DNA of 64,000 nt, taken from Paenibacillus sp. FSL H7-0331 (GTDB lineage: Bacteria > Bacillota > Bacilli > Paenibacillales > NBRC-103111). Below, one piece after another: positions 42,617 through 53,001 of the stretch. The first letter of the stretch is position 1. Each line of letters begins with the position of its first letter. The position numbers and the translations under genes were made by a program. The DNA lies in assembly GCF_001956045.1 (NCBI RefSeq), contig NZ_MRTH01000002.1, positions 62,001 through 126,000 on the forward strand, written 5' to 3'. Under the pieces are notes generated by a model. That model searched no databases. It was not told where the DNA came from and saw nothing but the letters and a program-made list of their open reading frames with translations.

Positions 42617-42907
42617 ATGATCACTCACATCGTATTTTTCAAACTAAAGGACCGCAGTCCTGAATCCATTCAAGCAACCGCACAGGTACTTACCAACATG
42701 GAAGGTAAAATTCCGGTACTCAAGCATATTGAAGTTGGATCGGACATTTTGCATCAGGAACGTTCTTATGATATCGCCTTGGTTACGAAATTTGATTCCT
42801 TGGAAGATTTATCTGCATATGACGGTCATCCTCTGCATCTGGAAGTAAAGAAACACATGAAAGAAGTGCTGGATGGAACTAGCGTTTGCGTCGATTATCA
42901 ATCATAG
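42617..42907 (+). CDS. Dabb-family (stress-responsive alpha/beta-barrel) protein
   Basis: A 96-residue ferredoxin-like protein starting 'MITHIVFFKLKDRSPESI', with the Dabb features 'YDIALVTKFDSLEDLSAYDG' and 'HPLHLEV'. Such proteins dimerise into small barrels; the function of bacterial members is mostly unknown. TAGGAGG precedes the ATG, which is preceded by the repeat cluster. Confidence 0.9.
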   Translation: MITHIVFFKLKDRSPESIQATAQVLTNMEGKIPVLKHIEVGSDILHQERSYDIALVTKFDSLEDLSAYDGHPLHLEVKKHMKEVLDGTSVCVDYQS

Positions 42908-42952
42908 CAAAAAACCGACTCCGGTGGATTCCGCATCACCACAGAGTCGGCT
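42908..42952. terminator. Bidirectional terminator between convergent genes
   Basis: CCGACTC (42915-42921) pairs with GAGTCGG (42944-42950), with an inner stem CGGTG/CACCA. Six A residues flank the left arm, giving a T tract on the minus strand. It overlaps the 3' end of the minus-strand gene. Confidence 0.75.
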
Positions 42953-43367
42953 TCATGATCATCAGCCATAACATAACAAACAGGACAAACATATACATAT
43001 ACAAAGCTCTGGAGAGCTTGTTAACGAGAAATTGTCGGTCATGCTCCGGCTGACGCAGCTTGCGAATTGTCGGTGAAAAAGCACGAGCCATAAAAAGCAA
43101 TGAAGCAAACAAGACAATAAACGTACCTGCAATCCAGGGAGTGCTCCAGGGCCAACCGCCAAGCCACATCAGGAGCAGCCCTGAGGCAACAAGAACATGA
43201 CCGGTATGCTTGGATAATCGGACAGTAAAATGAAATGAATCCAGATAGGAATTCAAAACGGCACCCTCAGCAGTCCGAAGTTTGGAAAGCATAGGAATGA
43301 GCACAAAAAAGGGACCGATAGCTACCATAGCACTAACGGCATGGATAAAGATGAGCCATAAATACAA
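42936..43367 (-). CDS. Four-TM membrane protein (DUF2269-like)
   Basis: About 143 residues with four hydrophobic helices: 'YLWLIFIHAVSAMVAIGPFF', 'HVLVASGLLLMWLGG', 'WIAGTFIVLFASLLF' and 'LYMYMFVLFVMLWLMIM'. The first-helix His and overall layout resemble DUF2269/CopD-like integral membrane proteins. TTG 43367 lies seven bases after GGGAGG; a longer TTG start at 43382 overlaps it. Function unknown. Confidence 0.75.
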   Translation of the reverse strand: MYLWLIFIHAVSAMVAIGPFFVLIPMLSKLRTAEGAVLNSYLDSFHFTVRLSKHTGHVLVASGLLLMWLGGWPWSTPWIAGTFIVLFASLLFMARAFSPTIRKLRQPEHDRQFLVNKLSRALYMYMFVLFVMLWLMIMKPTLW

Positions 43368-43399
43368 GATGAAGCCTCCCAAACTTGAAAAGATAAATT

Positions 43400-43441
43400 A
43401 AACAGTGTAGCATTCATTTAGATGAGTACTACACTGTTTTT
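43400..43441. terminator. Strong hairpin terminator
   Basis: AAACAGTGTAG (43400-43410) and CTACACTGTTT (43429-43439) form a perfect 11-base stem with an 18-base loop and A/T tracts on both sides. It most likely ends the ASCH-like gene on the minus strand. Confidence 0.75.
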
Positions 43442-43454
43442 GGTATTCGCAGCT

Positions 43455-43784
43455 TTATACGGCGCGGAACTCGTGAACCCATACTTTCATATGCGGTAAC
43501 CAAGGCATTCCAGCGTGCATGCCTAGAATGTGGTTTTTGTAGCTTTCCACGTTTTCAAAGCCTTCGGTTTGAACGGCCTCATCGGTCAATTCACCCAAAC
43601 TTTGTTGGTACACCTTGTGAACCTCAAATTTATGGCCTTGAAGCTCCATAATTTCACCGATATCGGCATAACGTCCATTTCTGCGGGTAGCGGTTTTTTC
43701 GCCGCTGATTACTTTCTTCACATCTTCTTCAACAGTAACCAGACGTTCAATCGTACAGGTTTTTGGAGCTAGTACTTCGGACAT
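43455..43784 (-). CDS. ASCH-domain-like protein
   Basis: A 109-residue protein. The ASCH signature GxKxxTxR appears as 'VISGEKTATRRNGR' (about residues 25-38), followed by a beta-rich part ('ADIGEIMELQGHKFEVHKVY') and the C-terminal 'MKVWVHEFRAV'. ASCH domains are predicted RNA-binding modules related to PUA. A clear AGGAGGAAT precedes the ATG on the minus strand. Single-gene transcript, divergent from the M42 peptidase. Confidence 0.72.
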   Translation of the reverse strand: MSEVLAPKTCTIERLVTVEEDVKKVISGEKTATRRNGRYADIGEIMELQGHKFEVHKVYQQSLGELTDEAVQTEGFENVESYKNHILGMHAGMPWLPHMKVWVHEFRAV

Positions 43785-43881
43785 AGGGGTTATTCCTCCT
43801 TTATTTATACAACTGTTAGCTTACATGAAAACAGTAGTTGACGCAAATTTATTAAGACTATTAATTACAGGAGGGAACAGG

Positions 43882-44931
43882 ATGAAGGCGCAAATAAACC
43901 AGAGCTATGTCATTCAGCTGCTGGAGCAGTTGCTGAACATACCGAGTCCAAGCGGATATTGTGGTACTATTATGAGTTTTGTCGAGCAGGAAGCAAAGAA
44001 GCTGGGATTTGCGATGAGCTATACGAAAAAAGGCGCGGGCTTGATCACAGTACCGGGAGCTAATCCTGATCGCGTGATCGGGTTGTCGGGACATGTCGAT
44101 ACATTAGGGGCTATGGTACGATCGATTAAGCCGAGCGGCATGCTGCGTTTGACGCCTGTTGGCGGCTATATGATGAACGCTATCGAAAATGAATACTGTC
44201 AGATCCACACCCGAGATGGGCGAACCTATGAGGGCACGATCCTGACGACCAAACCTTCGGTTCATGTCTATCCGGATGCGCGGGAGCTGAAGCGTGATGA
44301 GGCTGCGATGGAAATACGATTGGACGAACCGGTTAGCAGTGCTGAGGATGTGCAGAAGCTTGGAATCGGAACGGGAGATTTTATTTCTTTTGACCCGCGG
44401 GTGAAATCGATGGATAATGGCTTCTTTAAATCCCGCCATTTGGACGATAAAGCTGGAGTGGCTGCGCTATTCGGGCTGCTGGAGCTGCTTCACAGAAACA
44501 AGATCACACCTGCGTATACCTTGAAGCTACTGATCAGTACTTATGAAGAGGTGGGGCACGGTGCAGCCTATTTGCCTCCGGATATTGACGAGCTGCTGGC
44601 TGTTGATATGGGAGCTATGGGTGAGGATCTAACATGCACCGAATTCGATGTGTCGATATGTGCGAAGGATTCATCCGGACCTTACGATTACCAGATGACC
44701 TCGAAGCTGATCGAGCTTGCCAAGCGTGACGGTATCAAGCATGCTGTGGATATATACCCGCAATATGGCTCGGATGCAACGGCTGCACTGCGCGGCGGAA
44801 GTAATATAAGGGCGGCGTTGATCGGACCTGGTGTGCACGCTTCCCATGGGATGGAACGAACTCACCGCGAGGCCATCATCGGTACGATCGCATTGATGGC
44901 CGCATACATCACGGAACCCAACGTAATTTAA
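43882..44931 (+). CDS. M42-family glutamyl/leucyl aminopeptidase
   Basis: A 349-residue dinuclear metallo-aminopeptidase of the YsdC/FrvX group, probably forming a dodecamer. Ligands and catalytic residues: 'LSGHVDTLGAM' (His and Asp), 'HLDDKAGVAAL' (bridging Asp), 'STYEEVGHGA' (Glu base), 'LAVDMGAMG' and 'GVHASHGMERTH' (final His). ATG 43882 follows GGAGGG at about six bases; the frame extends to 43825 without a site. Confidence 0.93.
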   Translation: MKAQINQSYVIQLLEQLLNIPSPSGYCGTIMSFVEQEAKKLGFAMSYTKKGAGLITVPGANPDRVIGLSGHVDTLGAMVRSIKPSGMLRLTPVGGYMMNAIENEYCQIHTRDGRTYEGTILTTKPSVHVYPDARELKRDEAAMEIRLDEPVSSAEDVQKLGIGTGDFISFDPRVKSMDNGFFKSRHLDDKAGVAALFGLLELLHRNKITPAYTLKLLISTYEEVGHGAAYLPPDIDELLAVDMGAMGEDLTCTEFDVSICAKDSSGPYDYQMTSKLIELAKRDGIKHAVDIYPQYGSDATAALRGGSNIRAALIGPGVHASHGMERTHREAIIGTIALMAAYITEPNVI

Positions 44932-44952
44932 GAACCAAAGGAGCTGTAACAA

Positions 44953-46893
44953 TTGAATATTTTATCTATTGAACATTTTCATAAAAGCTACGGAGAAAAG
45001 GTACTGTTTGATGACCTGACCTTCGGTATTGATGAGAGACAACGGATTGGTTTAGTCGGTGTCAATGGAACAGGCAAATCATCCTTGCTAAAAGCAATTG
45101 CAGGTCTGGAGCCCGTTGATTCGGGTAAAATGTCGCATTCCAATCATTTTCGAGCCGAATATTTACCGCAAAATCCGCAGTTCGATAAGGAGTCTACAGT
45201 GCTGGAGCAGGTCTTTTATGGCGATACTCCGCTGATGCAGACACTTCGTGAATATGAGGTGGCTCTTGAAGCCTTACAGGTGGAACCGGAAAATGAAAAG
45301 CTGCAGGAACGATTGTTTGCTGTTCAGCATCGTATGGATACGTTGAATGCGTGGGAGGCCAGCACGACGGCCAAAACCGTATTAACACGTCTCGGTATTG
45401 TCAATTTTTCGCAAAAGGTCGGTCTTCTCTCGGGTGGACAGCGTAAGCGCGTTGCCATGGCAAGAGTTCTGATTCAGCCTGCAGATCTGCTCATTCTCGA
45501 TGAGCCCACGAACCATATTGACCATTCGACCGTCGAGTGGCTGGAGGAGTTTTTGTCCAAATGGAAGGGCGCGCTGCTGTTGGTCACGCATGATCGGTAT
45601 TTCCTTGATCGAGTGACGAATCGAATCATTGAGCTAGACAAAGGCAAGCTATACAGCTATGAGGGCAACTATGCTTCCTTTCTGGAGAAAAAGGCAGAAC
45701 GACTTGACAGAGAAGCTTCTGAAGAAGATAAGCGACAAAATTTGCTGCGCCGCGAGCTGGCATGGCTGCGTAGAGGTGCAAAAGCGCGGACGACAAAACA
45801 AAAAGCCCGTATCGATCGGACCGTAGAATTACGTGATCGTAAGGTGGATGGACCATCTGCACAAATGGATATGGCACTTGGAGCCAGCCGTCTTGGCAAG
45901 AAAGTGATGGAGCTGGACAATGTAACCAAATCGTTCGAAGGACGGAAGTTGGTTCATGATTTCAGCTATATTGTGATGCCGGACGACCGGCTTGGTATCA
46001 TCGGTCCTAATGGTAGCGGGAAGTCGACACTGCTTAATATGCTGGCAGGCAGATTGCAGCCGGATGAAGGCTCCATTGAAGTGGGGACAACCGTCAAGCT
46101 AGCCTACTACACACAGGAAAGTGTTGAGATGGATGAGAAGCTGCGGGTAATTGAATACATTAAGGAAGGTGCCGAGGTTATCCGTACAGCCAGCGGGGAA
46201 TCGATCACAGCATCACAAATGCTGGAGCGGTTTCTGTTCCCTGGAGCTTTGCAGTGGACGCCAATTGGCAGGCTATCAGGTGGCGAACGCAGAAGGTTGT
46301 ACCTATTGCGAACGTTGATGGGTGAGCCTAATGTGTTGCTGTTGGATGAGCCGACCAATGATCTGGATATTCAAACACTTACCATCCTCGAAGAATATTT
46401 AGAGGATTTCCCCGGAGCCGTTATTACGGTTTCCCATGATCGATACTTTTTGGACCGAACAGCGGATCATTTATTCATATTTGAGGATGGGGCAATCAAT
46501 CGCTTTATCGGTAATTATTCCGATTATTTGGCATCAGTCAAGGAAGAGGAATTGGTACTGGCCAATGAACGTAAGCAGCAATCCCAGAAGGCAGCTCCTG
46601 CCGCAAGTACGAATACATCGACAACATCCGGAACAGAACGCAAAGAGGGCACGCGCGCGCGTAAGCTGAGCTTCAATGAGCAGCGGGAATGGGATCAGAT
46701 TGAGGATAAGATTGCTGCGCTTGAAGAAAAACTTACTCTGATCAAGCAGAGCATTGAGCAAGCTGGCAGTGATTTCGGTAAAATTCAGGATCTTTATGAG
46801 CAAGAACAGCAGCTGACAGCACAGATGGAGCAGGCTATGGATCGCTGGACTGAACTATCCGAGCTGGTCGAGCAAATTTCTAACGGTAAATAG
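44953..46893 (+). CDS. ABC-F family ATPase, YfmR/Uup-like
   Basis: A 646-residue ABC-F protein. The two cassettes have Walker A 'GVNGTGKSS' and 'GPNGSGKST', signatures 'LSGGQRKRVAMARVL' and 'LSGGERRRLYLLRTL', and Walker B motifs with 'DEPTNHID' and 'DEPTNDLD'. A basic linker ('RRGAKARTTKQKARIDR') lies between them. The C-terminal 100 residues are charged coiled coil, as in Uup/YfmR. YfmR supports translation of stalling sequences together with EF-P in B. subtilis; the same role is inferred. TTG 44953 follows AAAGGAGC. Confidence 0.9.
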   Translation: MNILSIEHFHKSYGEKVLFDDLTFGIDERQRIGLVGVNGTGKSSLLKAIAGLEPVDSGKMSHSNHFRAEYLPQNPQFDKESTVLEQVFYGDTPLMQTLREYEVALEALQVEPENEKLQERLFAVQHRMDTLNAWEASTTAKTVLTRLGIVNFSQKVGLLSGGQRKRVAMARVLIQPADLLILDEPTNHIDHSTVEWLEEFLSKWKGALLLVTHDRYFLDRVTNRIIELDKGKLYSYEGNYASFLEKKAERLDREASEEDKRQNLLRRELAWLRRGAKARTTKQKARIDRTVELRDRKVDGPSAQMDMALGASRLGKKVMELDNVTKSFEGRKLVHDFSYIVMPDDRLGIIGPNGSGKSTLLNMLAGRLQPDEGSIEVGTTVKLAYYTQESVEMDEKLRVIEYIKEGAEVIRTASGESITASQMLERFLFPGALQWTPIGRLSGGERRRLYLLRTLMGEPNVLLLDEPTNDLDIQTLTILEEYLEDFPGAVITVSHDRYFLDRTADHLFIFEDGAINRFIGNYSDYLASVKEEELVLANERKQQSQKAAPAASTNTSTTSGTERKEGTRARKLSFNEQREWDQIEDKIAALEEKLTLIKQSIEQAGSDFGKIQDLYEQEQQLTAQMEQAMDRWTELSELVEQISNGK

Positions 46894-48594
<1,701 letters not shown>

Positions 48595-48605
48595 ATGAGG
48601 ACATA

Positions 48606-48642
48606 GAAAAAGGATGAGCTTGTCTGGATAGCTCATCCTTCT
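48606..48642. terminator. Bidirectional terminator
   Basis: AAGGATGAGCT (48610-48620) and AGCTCATCCTT (48630-48640) form a perfect stem. Five A residues on the left give the T tract for the minus-strand gene, while the plus strand continues with CTCTTT. Confidence 0.82.
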
Positions 48643-48644
48643 CT

Positions 48645-48854
48645 TTAACTGCCTCCGGTGCGGCGCCGTTGATTATTTGGTTTTTTGTTGTTTTGATTTC
48701 TCATAACGGCACTGTTGCCACCGCGCAGCTGACCGTTCGCCTTTTCATCGGCTTGCTCTTGCTTCTTTTGGGCAAGCTTGTTTTTAATGGCGTCAGCCAA
48801 GCTGACTTTTTTTGGCTCTTGTACGGAATCGTTTGATTGTGTTTCGTCGGACAT
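48645..48854 (-). CDS. Small charged disordered protein (69 aa)
   Basis: Not recognised. A 69-residue protein with an acidic start 'MSDETQSNDSVQEPKK', a central 'VSLADAIKNKLAQKKQEQAD' helix, and a basic Asn/Gln/Arg-rich tail ending 'RRRTGGS'. Such composition suggests a disordered nucleic-acid-associated peptide, but this is only inference. ATG 48854 follows AAGGAAGGTG; the upstream in-frame extension to 48965 has no site. Confidence 0.6.
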   Translation of the reverse strand: MSDETQSNDSVQEPKKVSLADAIKNKLAQKKQEQADEKANGQLRGGNSAVMRNQNNKKPNNQRRRTGGS

Positions 48855-48952
48855 GAGGTACACCTTCCTTGTTCTTGATGATTCAATTGTACTGATTTTG
48901 TAAGGATTTGTCCAACAAGTTGCTGGTTTATCTTGAAGCAGGAGCGTACATG

Positions 48953-49474
48953 ATGTTTGACCCAACGATTTTTGATAATTTAAAGGTTGTGCTTGAGGGC
49001 GCTGTATATGATATGGACTTGAATGATTCCGTCGTTATTATGGGAAGAACCGATCGTATCGAGCTATCTTCAATGTCCCGCAGCTTCTCCATGACTATGG
49101 CTCGTAAAGAGGATGGTGTAGCTGAAGGCAGCTTCATGCTGACCGCATCCGTAGCCGATTTGGCAGCAGAGCTGCTTGCCGATTCCAAACAGCAGCCAGG
49201 CTGCAGCCTGGAGCTTAGCTTTGTATTTCCGATTACTGATATCGAACGGGATTGCTCCGAATCGGCTTCCATGATCGGTGAGATCTGGGGGGCCGGGCCG
49301 CAACTGTCACAATGCATCATGATGGAGTATGGAGAGCAGCCCAGAAGAATGAAATCGAAGCTGGATGTGAAATTTGTCAAGAAGCTCGATGAGCGGCATA
49401 TTGATGATATTCCCAGTCTGTTAGAGCATTTTCACCTCTGTCTCGAGCGTCTGGATGAACGGATAATCGAATGA
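48953..49474 (+). CDS. Conserved-looking hypothetical protein
   Basis: Not recognised. About 173 residues, mixed alpha/beta, beginning 'MFDPTIFDNLKVVLEGAVYD', with a central 'SCSLELSFVFP'-like strand region (here 'PGCSLELSFVFPITDIE') and a helical C-terminus. No membrane segment. AGGAGCG precedes two adjacent ATGs (48950, 48953). The stop overlaps the frame of the next gene; the two may be co-transcribed with the thioredoxin-like and kapB genes. Confidence 0.7.
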   Translation: MFDPTIFDNLKVVLEGAVYDMDLNDSVVIMGRTDRIELSSMSRSFSMTMARKEDGVAEGSFMLTASVADLAAELLADSKQQPGCSLELSFVFPITDIERDCSESASMIGEIWGAGPQLSQCIMMEYGEQPRRMKSKLDVKFVKKLDERHIDDIPSLLEHFHLCLERLDERIIE

Positions 49475-49515
49475 GCGACATATTTTCATTTTCTTGCAGG
49501 AAAGGGGGTTTCACC

Positions 49516-49848
49516 ATGGAGATGACGGAATGGACAGAGCAGCAGCTGCGAACAAGGCTGTCATTATTATCCGAGAGTCAATTCGTATATTTGTATACCC
49601 CTTGGTGCGGTACCTGTAAAATGACCGAAAAGATGCTGCAGGTCGTTATGACCTTAATGCCTGATCTTCCCATTGTGAAAAGTAATGTAAACTTCTGCCC
49701 GCAGCTTGTGCAAAGCTGGAAGATTGAAAGCGTACCTTGTATCGTACATCTGAAGCAGCATGGTATTGCGGACAAAAGGTATCGGATGCAGGGAGTGGAC
49801 GATTTACTCCAATGGTTTCAAAAATCTATTAGCTTCGCAGAACTTTAA
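49516..49848 (+). CDS. Thioredoxin-like protein (YtpP type)
   Basis: A 110-residue thioredoxin fold with active site 'TPWCGTCKMTEKML' (Cys31-Gly-Thr-Cys34) and the cis-Pro strand 'IESVPCIVHLKQHG'. A redox-active dithiol is present, so reductase or disulfide exchange activity in the cytoplasm is expected. ATG 49516 follows AAAGGGGG at seven bases. Only 14 bases separate its stop from kapB. Confidence 0.88.
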   Translation: MEMTEWTEQQLRTRLSLLSESQFVYLYTPWCGTCKMTEKMLQVVMTLMPDLPIVKSNVNFCPQLVQSWKIESVPCIVHLKQHGIADKRYRMQGVDDLLQWFQKSISFAEL

Positions 49849-49862
49849 GGAGGATAACCGAG

Positions 49863-50246
49863 ATGAGTAATGAATTTGAAATTGGAACGATAGTCACAGC
49901 CGCTTATAAAACCGGAGAATATGTCGGTGAAATTGTCGAGATCTCGAGCTCCGGCAAGGCTGCAGTTAAAATTAAAGCAGTAATCAAGCATCCGACACAA
50001 GGGGACTTACATAATCCTATGGATCCTAATGTACCCTTCTTTCATCAGCGTCGTGCATTGTCTGACGGAGAAATCGCCTTGATGCCTATGTATACCGTTA
50101 AACCCTTTAACGGAACGGTTCAAGAGTACCGTATTTCATTAGAGCGTGCCTTATATACCGAGATTCGGAAGCTGGAAGAGCAGGCGCAATGGGTAGCTCG
50201 TTCTCTGCAAGAGCTGGGGCAGTTGAAAAAAGACTATACGCTATAA
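49863..50246 (+). CDS. kapB: KapB-like kinase-associated protein
   Basis: KapB is required for the KinB branch of the sporulation phosphorelay in B. subtilis. The 127-residue protein has the beta-rich KapB pattern 'FEIGTIVTAAYKTGEYVGEI', 'AAVKIKAVIKHPTQGDLHNP', 'VPFFHQRRALS' and a C-terminal helical tail. There is no lipobox, so it is probably cytoplasmic. AAGGAGGATAACC precedes the ATG. The next gene encodes a multi-TM histidine kinase, consistent with a kinase-accessory role. Confidence 0.85.
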   Translation: MSNEFEIGTIVTAAYKTGEYVGEIVEISSSGKAAVKIKAVIKHPTQGDLHNPMDPNVPFFHQRRALSDGEIALMPMYTVKPFNGTVQEYRISLERALYTEIRKLEEQAQWVARSLQELGQLKKDYTL

Positions 50247-50257
50247 CCGGAACGGAT

Positions 50258-51640
50258 GTGCCGATCTTTATGCTGTTTGTACTGATAGGCCTATGGACGA
50301 TTGGGCTCCTTCTAGTAGTTACAGATCCCAGAAGATCTACGACAAGGTGGATCGCCAGCATCGCCTTCACAGGCGGTTTTGGCGGTTTGTCCGCTGTTAT
50401 TAATGAGCAGTTGGGTCCTTATTTGACCAGACAAGGCTGGATGACAGCATCTCTTTCCCAGTTCATGGGTTATATGGAACGATTCTCTTCGATTATTTGC
50501 TATTATGGCTTGCCCTACACCTTCCTGATGTTTACAATCGTGTACCACCCGAACAGCGGGGGTTGGCTTTGGAAAAGGTGGCTTTCATGGGTACTTCTTT
50601 TGCCTTCACTGATATCTTTTGCATTCGAGCCATTGCCTAGTGACCCCATTCCCTATCAATTCGTGATGTGCTGGACGGTTCCTTACATTATTACGGGGAT
50701 ACTATTATTGATACATGCAACGGCTAAGGAATTGAATTCATACCTTCGCAAGCTGCGTATGCTGACGACGTTGGCTGCCGCTCCCACTATGTTCGGTGCT
50801 TTGTTCACCCTGTATATTTTGCCAACGCTGTACGGTAATAATCAATGGTGGCGTTACAATGCCTGGCTGATTGGATTTACGCTTGCAGTCATTTTTTTCT
50901 CCAGCTTTCGTTATGGGTTTATGGGCTTGCAAATATCGATTCGCAATCATCAGCTAGACTATACGCTGCGGGCTATTACTTCAGGTACCTCAATTCTGAA
51001 CCATGCCATAAAAAACGATGTTGGAAAAATTCGTTTGTTCGGTGAAAAGATCAAATCTGAATCCGCTCAATCCGATCCGGGGCAATTGGAAAATGATGTT
51101 GATGTCATCCTCAACGCTTCACAGCATATTTATGATATGATCTATCGTATACAGGGGCAAACACAGGATGTAGCTCTGCACGAAGAGCCGGTTCGGCTTG
51201 CTGAACTTTTGGAAAGATGTCTAACGGCGCTGGAACCGAGTCTCCATCGAATAGAGGTCCTAAGGGAATTGCGCTATGAAGGTGCTTTGTGGGGTGACCC
51301 TGCACAACTGGATGAGGTCATGACCAATGTACTGATGAATGCGGTGGAAGCGATGCCGCAAGGTGGAAAACTGCTAGTAAAATTGACCGAAACGAAGCGC
51401 AATCTGACGGTTGAAATAAGGGATACCGGTATAGGTATGGATAAATCGCAGCTCAGGCAAGCCTTTGATCCCTTTTACACAACAAAAGGAGGCAAGAAGC
51501 TTAACTTCGGGCTCGGCCTATCTTACTGCCACACCATTATTCATAAACATAAGGGCACGATGTCCATCCATAGCAAGCCAGGCGTCGGAACGGCAGTTTT
51601 TATCATTTTCCCTAACAGGAAAGGGGGCGGGAGAGGTTGA
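50258..51640 (+). CDS. Seven-TM sensor histidine kinase
   Basis: About 460 residues. Seven hydrophobic helices occupy roughly residues 1-225 (for example 'FMLFVLIGLWTIGLLLVV' and 'WLIGFTLAVIFFSSF'). The dimerisation helix has the phospho-acceptor 'LNHAIKNDVGKI', and the ATPase domain has 'DEVMTNVLMNAVEAMP' (N box), 'IRDTGIGMDKS' (G1) and 'GLGLSYCHTII' (G2). The start is uncertain: GTG 50258 follows the kapB stop by 12 bases, while ATG 50189 would overlap kapB by 58 bases. Partner regulator lies immediately downstream. The ligand is unknown. Confidence 0.85.
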   Translation: MPIFMLFVLIGLWTIGLLLVVTDPRRSTTRWIASIAFTGGFGGLSAVINEQLGPYLTRQGWMTASLSQFMGYMERFSSIICYYGLPYTFLMFTIVYHPNSGGWLWKRWLSWVLLLPSLISFAFEPLPSDPIPYQFVMCWTVPYIITGILLLIHATAKELNSYLRKLRMLTTLAAAPTMFGALFTLYILPTLYGNNQWWRYNAWLIGFTLAVIFFSSFRYGFMGLQISIRNHQLDYTLRAITSGTSILNHAIKNDVGKIRLFGEKIKSESAQSDPGQLENDVDVILNASQHIYDMIYRIQGQTQDVALHEEPVRLAELLERCLTALEPSLHRIEVLRELRYEGALWGDPAQLDEVMTNVLMNAVEAMPQGGKLLVKLTETKRNLTVEIRDTGIGMDKSQLRQAFDPFYTTKGGKKLNFGLGLSYCHTIIHKHKGTMSIHSKPGVGTAVFIIFPNRKGGGRG

Positions 51641-52290
51641 GCAAAATACGAATTGTCATTGTAGAAGACGATCCGGATTGGCTTCGCGGTTTGATGAGTT
51701 ATTTGGGCAAGGAAGCCGATTTTGAGCTTGTTGGTCAAGCATCCTCCGGACAGACTGGAGTCGAGCTGTTGGAGCAGGTTGAGGCCGATGTGGTGCTGAT
51801 GGATATTATGATGTCAGACAGCCCGGACGGAATATGGGCAGCAGCAGAAATCGTGCAGTGTACCGGGGCCAAAGTCATTATGCTAACTTCTATGGAGGAT
51901 AAAGAGCTGATTTTTGAGGCGTTCAAGGTCGGAGCGGTCGATTATATGGTCAAATCAAATTTTGCCGAAATCCCGCAGGCTATTCGTAACGCGTATGCAA
52001 ATCGCAGTCCCATCCATCCCAGTGTGGCTGAAAAAATGCGCGAAGAATTTCGCCGCCTGAAGCATATGGAGCATGAGGTCAGGGTGAAGGAGCTGCGTGA
52101 TCTGCTGACACCAACGGAAGTACAAGTTCTGGATTTAATTGAAAAAGGGCATACACAAACGCAAATTGCCGATAAATTTGTAGTTTCCATACGAACGATT
52201 AAAGTTCATGTGGGTAACATTTTGCGTAAGCTCGGAGGCAAAAGCAGTAAAGAAGCAGCTCAAAAAGCAAAGGATATGGGTATACTTTAA
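51637..52290 (+). CDS. NarL/LuxR-family response regulator
   Basis: A 217-residue regulator. The receiver domain has the acidic pair 'EDD' at 10-12 and phospho-acceptor Asp56 ('VVLMDIMMSD'). The LuxR-type DNA-binding domain has 'LTPTEVQVLDLIEKGHTQTQ' followed by 'IADKFVVSIRTIKVHVGNIL'. TTG 51637 overlaps the kinase stop by four bases, so the pair is translationally coupled. Confidence 0.93.
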   Translation: MSKIRIVIVEDDPDWLRGLMSYLGKEADFELVGQASSGQTGVELLEQVEADVVLMDIMMSDSPDGIWAAAEIVQCTGAKVIMLTSMEDKELIFEAFKVGAVDYMVKSNFAEIPQAIRNAYANRSPIHPSVAEKMREEFRRLKHMEHEVRVKELRDLLTPTEVQVLDLIEKGHTQTQIADKFVVSIRTIKVHVGNILRKLGGKSSKEAAQKAKDMGIL

Positions 52291-52291
52291 C

Positions 52292-52912
52292 ATGGACTTA
52301 TTGGAAATTAATTTACAATTATTCAGTATTATAGGTACAGTAGCTTTTGCGGTCAGTGGGGCCGTAGTAGCCATGGAAGAGGATTTTGATGTATTGGGTG
52401 TGTTTGTATTAGCGTTGGTAACAGCTTTTGGTGGCGGTGTGGTGCGTAATTTGCTTATTGGTATTCCCGTAACGACTCTATGGGAGCAGAGCTTATATCT
52501 GAAAACTGCTTTGATAGCAGCAGCACTTGTATTTATAGTCCCCAGCAGCTGGATACGTAAATGGAAAACTTGGGAATCGCTGTTCGATGCCATCGGACTT
52601 GCCGCTTTCTCGATTCAGGGTGCTATTTATGCAACCAATATGCATCATCCGATCAGTGCTGTTGTCGTCGCAGCGGTAATGACCGGGATTGGTGGAGGTA
52701 TCATTCGAGACGTATTGGCCGGACGCAAGCCGCTTGTGCTGCAGGACGAAATCTATGCGGTATGGGGCATGATGGCTGGCTTGTTTATAGGTCTGGGATG
52801 GTTTCAAGGATCCTATCACCTTTTGGCGTTGTTTGGTATCATTGTTTTTCTGCGGATGCTGTCCGTATTCTTTAAATGGAGATTGCCGCGGCGCAGCTTG
52901 CGGTTGAAATGA
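52292..52912 (+). CDS. TRIC-like membrane protein (YicG/UPF0126 family)
   Basis: A 206-residue membrane protein of two homologous halves. Each half has three helices and a glycine-rich kink: 'AFGGGVVRNLLIGIP' in the first and 'GIGGGIIRDVLAGRKP' in the second. This is the prokaryotic TRIC cation-channel or glycine-transporter-like family. ATG 52292 has only a distant AAAGGAT, so the start is less sure. It begins one base after the response-regulator stop. Confidence 0.88.
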   Translation: MDLLEINLQLFSIIGTVAFAVSGAVVAMEEDFDVLGVFVLALVTAFGGGVVRNLLIGIPVTTLWEQSLYLKTALIAAALVFIVPSSWIRKWKTWESLFDAIGLAAFSIQGAIYATNMHHPISAVVVAAVMTGIGGGIIRDVLAGRKPLVLQDEIYAVWGMMAGLFIGLGWFQGSYHLLALFGIIVFLRMLSVFFKWRLPRRSLRLK

Positions 52913-52946
52913 TGCTTACGATGCGAGTTTCGCTACAACGAAACTT
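52911..52946. repeat. 40-bp tandem repeat unit, copy 1
   Basis: GATGCTTACGATGCGAGTTT followed by CGCTACAACGAAACTT; it contains the stem GTTTCG/CGAAAC. Copy 2 starts exactly 40 bases later. The first two bases overlap the TRIC stop codon. Confidence 0.8.
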
Positions 52947-52950
52947 GGAT

Positions 52951-52986
52951 GATGCTTACGAAGTGAGTTTCGCTACAGCGAAACTT
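52951..52986. repeat. 40-bp tandem repeat unit, copy 2
   Basis: GATGCTTACGAAGTGAGTTT followed by CGCTACAGCGAAACTT. It differs from copy 1 at four positions but keeps the GTTTCG/CGAAAC stem, here extended to GTTTCGCT/AGCGAAAC. Confidence 0.8.
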
Positions 52987-53001
52987 TTAGGAGGGTTACC
53001 C

